Source of the DNA: Gemmatimonadota bacterium
GTDB lineage: Bacteria > ARS69
Direction: 5' to 3'
DNA length: 6,176 bases
Assembly (NCBI GenBank): GCA_020431545.1
Contig: JAGQIB010000490.1
Location: 1 to 6,176 of the forward strand
Under the pieces are notes generated by a model. The model worked only from the letters and a program-made list of their open reading frames with translations, did not search any database and was not told where the DNA came from. Of the stretch, positions 4,333 to 6,176 are shown in pieces. Each line of letters starts with the position of its first letter. The stretch's first letter is position 1. Position numbers and translations under genes: made by a program.

Positions 4333-6176
4333 TCAGTCCAGGACCACGACCTTGCCCCGCCGTGCCCAATCCCCGGCGCGCACCTGAACGAAGTAGACAC
4401 CGGACGCGACCCGGGAGCCTCGCGCGTCCCGACCGTTCCACCGCAGCGTGTGGATGCCGGGCTCGATGCGGCCATCCAGTACCGTGGATACGAGGCGGCC
4501 GGACACGTCGAAGATCGCGACCCGGGCCGTGGTCGCACGTGGCACGCGGAACTCGAACGACGTACCCTCTCCCGCCCGGCTCGGATTCGGGAAGGCGCGA
4601 CCGAACGCGAGCTCGGAGATCCCGGCCACGATCGTGTCGCGTACGTCGTCCTCTACCTGACCGAGGAACTCCGGCGTCCCCGCGGCGAGGGTCCACGTCC
4701 GAACCGTCCGGGTGGAGGTGGCAACGCCGGTCAGCTCGCCACCCTCCGTCAGCTCGATCGGCGCGCCGCCGTTCTCCGGCCACGCCAGGAGCCGCCACCC
4801 GTCCGGCAAGTCGCCCTCCGGTGCGAGTTCCACCCGCCAGTTCTCTCCGACCCGATCCGTCTCGAAGCGCAGCTGCCAGGTCGCGCCGTCGTCGGAACGC
4901 GCGCGCCAGTCCGTCCGGAGCGCAGGGCCGTTCTCGGTGAGGAGAGAAGCGAGCGCGTAGCCCGCCGGCGGATGCGGCGCATGGGGGAGATCGAACGCGT
5001 CGCGATCCGACGTGGCGTCCGCTCGCACACCGAAGCGGTTGTCGTCGTCGCGGCGATCGCCGGCCAGGGCTTGCACCGCGTAGGCCCATGCTTCCGGTTC
5101 GTCCGCCGGCAGGGCCGCCGGAACCACGGCGCGGTTTCGCTCCAGCGCGCCGGCCCCGACCGGCGGAATCTCGAGGGTGGCCGACGTGGTGCCGCCGTGG
5201 AACACCCAGTACCCGGTCGCCGGCGCGAGTACCTGGATGTCGTTGACGTACGCCACGCCGTTCCAGCCGATGAAGCTCGGTGTGGTCTCCGGATCGATCA
5301 CGAAGTCGTCCACCGACACGGGGAACGCGAATGGGTTCGCGATCTGGTTGAACCCGGGCTGCAGCGTGATCACGAAGTTGTCCCCGAGATCGGTCGACAC
5401 GCCGTTCACGTCGATGGTCGCAGCATTCGCCGCGATCACCCAGAAGCCCTGCCCCGGAGCGGCCGGCCGCGCCGCACCACCCTCGCGGTACGCCCCCGAG
5501 GCGGGGTCGAACGTTCCGTAGCGCCACACCTCGTCGTCGAAGCCACCGAGCTCGTCGAAGACGGCGAGCGGGCTCGTGTCGTCCGGCGTGAGCGGCACGC
5601 CGGCCAGCGCGTAGGTCACCGCGGCGAGATCGAAGGTCGGGTGGTTCGCCACGCGCACCGGGATCGACTCGAGGCCGGAGACCGGTGCGGTGGTGGGAAT
5701 GTTCGCCACGTTGACGCCGTCGGATGCGGTCACGAAGTACCGCACCCCCCGCACGTCGAGGTCGCCGGCCGGAATCGTGGCCGACCATTCGCCGGTCCCC
5801 GCGTCCGTCAGCGTCATCGGAACCTCCGTGAACGCGGACGCGCCGCCGGGCTGGTAGAACAGAGAGGCGGACACGACCAGCACGTCGTCCTGTAGCAGCG
5901 CGGTCACCGGCAGGTCCGCGCCGGCCACGGCCGAGACCGGCGGCAACACTCCGAACGGCGCGTTCGTGGGCAGCGAGGCGCGGAAGCCGGCAGAGGCGGC
6001 GAAGCCGGCGGAGCTGGCACTTCCCGCGAACGGATCACCGAGCGTCACTTCCGCCGAGAATCCGCCCGACGAGGTGGCGCCGCCGCCGACAGCGAAGGTC
6101 ACTTGTGCGTCTCCCCGCGCGGCGAGGAACACCAGCCCAGCCGCCACGAGGATCGACAGAGTGCGCAGGCGAGTCA
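4333..6176 (-). CDS. Large exported protein with FlgD-like C-terminal domain (start codon cut by window edge)
   Basis: The frame stays open to the right edge, where xTG-ACT-CGC begins an ideal signal peptide (TRLRTLSILVAAGLVFLAA, then GDA before Q25), so the start codon is probably 6177-6175, one base beyond the window, giving 614 residues. The GTG at 6147 would cut into this signal peptide. Numbering from that start: residues about 35-67 hold a Gly/Ser/Phe-rich strand pair (GGFSAEVTLGDPFAG, then GFAASAGF); about 75-175 look like an Ig or fibronectin-like domain; about 215-335 carry GQGFWV, GFNQIANPFAFPV and ATGYWVF, a beta-rich motif set seen in secreted FCB-type proteins. The last 88 residues, from RAFPNPSRAGEG (PNP at 530-532) through VAIFDVSGRLV, LRWNGRDARGSRVASGVYFVQVRAG and KVVVLD, match the FlgD Ig-like/T9SS-type A sorting domain. 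That domain suggests an outer-surface or secreted destination. There is no catalytic motif, and the function is unknown. It converges on the transporter gene. Confidence 0.9.
   Translation of the reverse strand, partial: TRLRTLSILVAAGLVFLAARGDAQVTFAVGGGATSSGGFSAEVTLGDPFAGSASSAGFAASAGFRASLPTNAPFGVLPPVSAVAGADLPVTALLQDDVLVVSASLFYQPGGASAFTEVPMTLTDAGTGEWSATIPAGDLDVRGVRYFVTASDGVNVANIPTTAPVSGLESIPVRVANHPTFDLAAVTYALAGVPLTPDDTSPLAVFDELGGFDDEVWRYGTFDPASGAYREGGAARPAAPGQGFWVIAANAATIDVNGVSTDLGDNFVITLQPGFNQIANPFAFPVSVDDFVIDPETTPSFIGWNGVAYVNDIQVLAPATGYWVFHGGTTSATLEIPPVGAGALERNRAVVPAALPADEPEAWAYAVQALAGDRRDDDNRFGVRADATSDRDAFDLPHAPHPPAGYALASLLTENGPALRTDWRARSDDGATWQLRFETDRVGENWRVELAPEGDLPDGWRLLAWPENGGAPIELTEGGELTGVATSTRTVRTWTLAAGTPEFLGQVEDDVRDTIVAGISELAFGRAFPNPSRAGEGTSFEFRVPRATTARVAIFDVSGRLVSTVLDGRIEPGIHTLRWNGRDARGSRVASGVYFVQVRAGDWARRGKVVVLD
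4336..4599 (-). other. FlgD-like/T9SS-type C-terminal sorting domain
   Basis: This stretch encodes the terminal 88 residues of the exported protein: a PNP motif followed by VAIFDVSGRLV, a glycine-rich WNGRDARGSRVASGVYFV strand-turn-strand and a basic end (RRGKVVVLD). The order and spacing are those of the FlgD Ig-like fold that many FCB-group secreted proteins carry at their C-terminus. Whether a type IX secretion system reads it here cannot be told from this window. Confidence 0.75.

Noticed and set aside
4160..5788. Second minus-strand frame of 542 codons overlapping the FlgD-like protein gene
   Set aside because: Arg/Gly-rich shadow frame; the overlapping frame has a signal peptide, coherent domains and a terminator.

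Overview
This is a GC-rich window with densely packed genes and no RNA genes, CRISPR array or mobile element that I can see. Several traits suggest an uncultured bacterium of the FCB-like or Candidatus Eisenbacteria/Krumholzibacteria kind. These are the large secreted beta-rich proteins, one of them ending in a FlgD-like/T9SS-type C-terminal domain with a PNP motif, the exported proteins of unknown family, and the strong G/C preference at third codon positions. This taxonomic placement is inferred from style only.

Layout. Positions 1-889 (minus strand) hold the 5' 296 codons of an exported protein with a CFI-box-like domain; its end lies off the left edge. A 215-bp divergent intergenic region (890-1104) holds two perfect inverted repeats and a palindrome. 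One of the inverted repeats buries the Shine-Dalgarno sequence of the minus-strand gene. A plus-strand operon-like run follows: a small secreted six-cysteine protein of unknown family (1105-1692), a Rieske non-heme iron oxygenase alpha subunit (1721-2839) and an AtoE/TIGR00366-type short-chain fatty acid transporter homologue (2836-4236). The last two overlap by four bases (GTGA). A convergent gap (4237-4332) carries an intrinsic terminator hairpin whose T-rich tail points along the minus strand. The right third (4333-6176, minus strand) is a large exported protein with a beta-rich body and a FlgD-like C-terminal domain. Its first codon is cut by one base at the window edge.

How the genes may work together. 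The oxygenase and the transporter are almost certainly co-translated, so a small carboxylate or similar solute that is moved by the transporter and oxidised or N-dealkylated by the oxygenase is a reasonable hypothesis. The metal-site motif NYSECYHCPTLH, with Glu as bridging acid, places the oxygenase nearer the betaine/carnitine/choline-type Rieske oxygenases than naphthalene dioxygenase. No reductase or ferredoxin partner is encoded here. The two flanking minus-strand genes look like unrelated cell-surface proteins.
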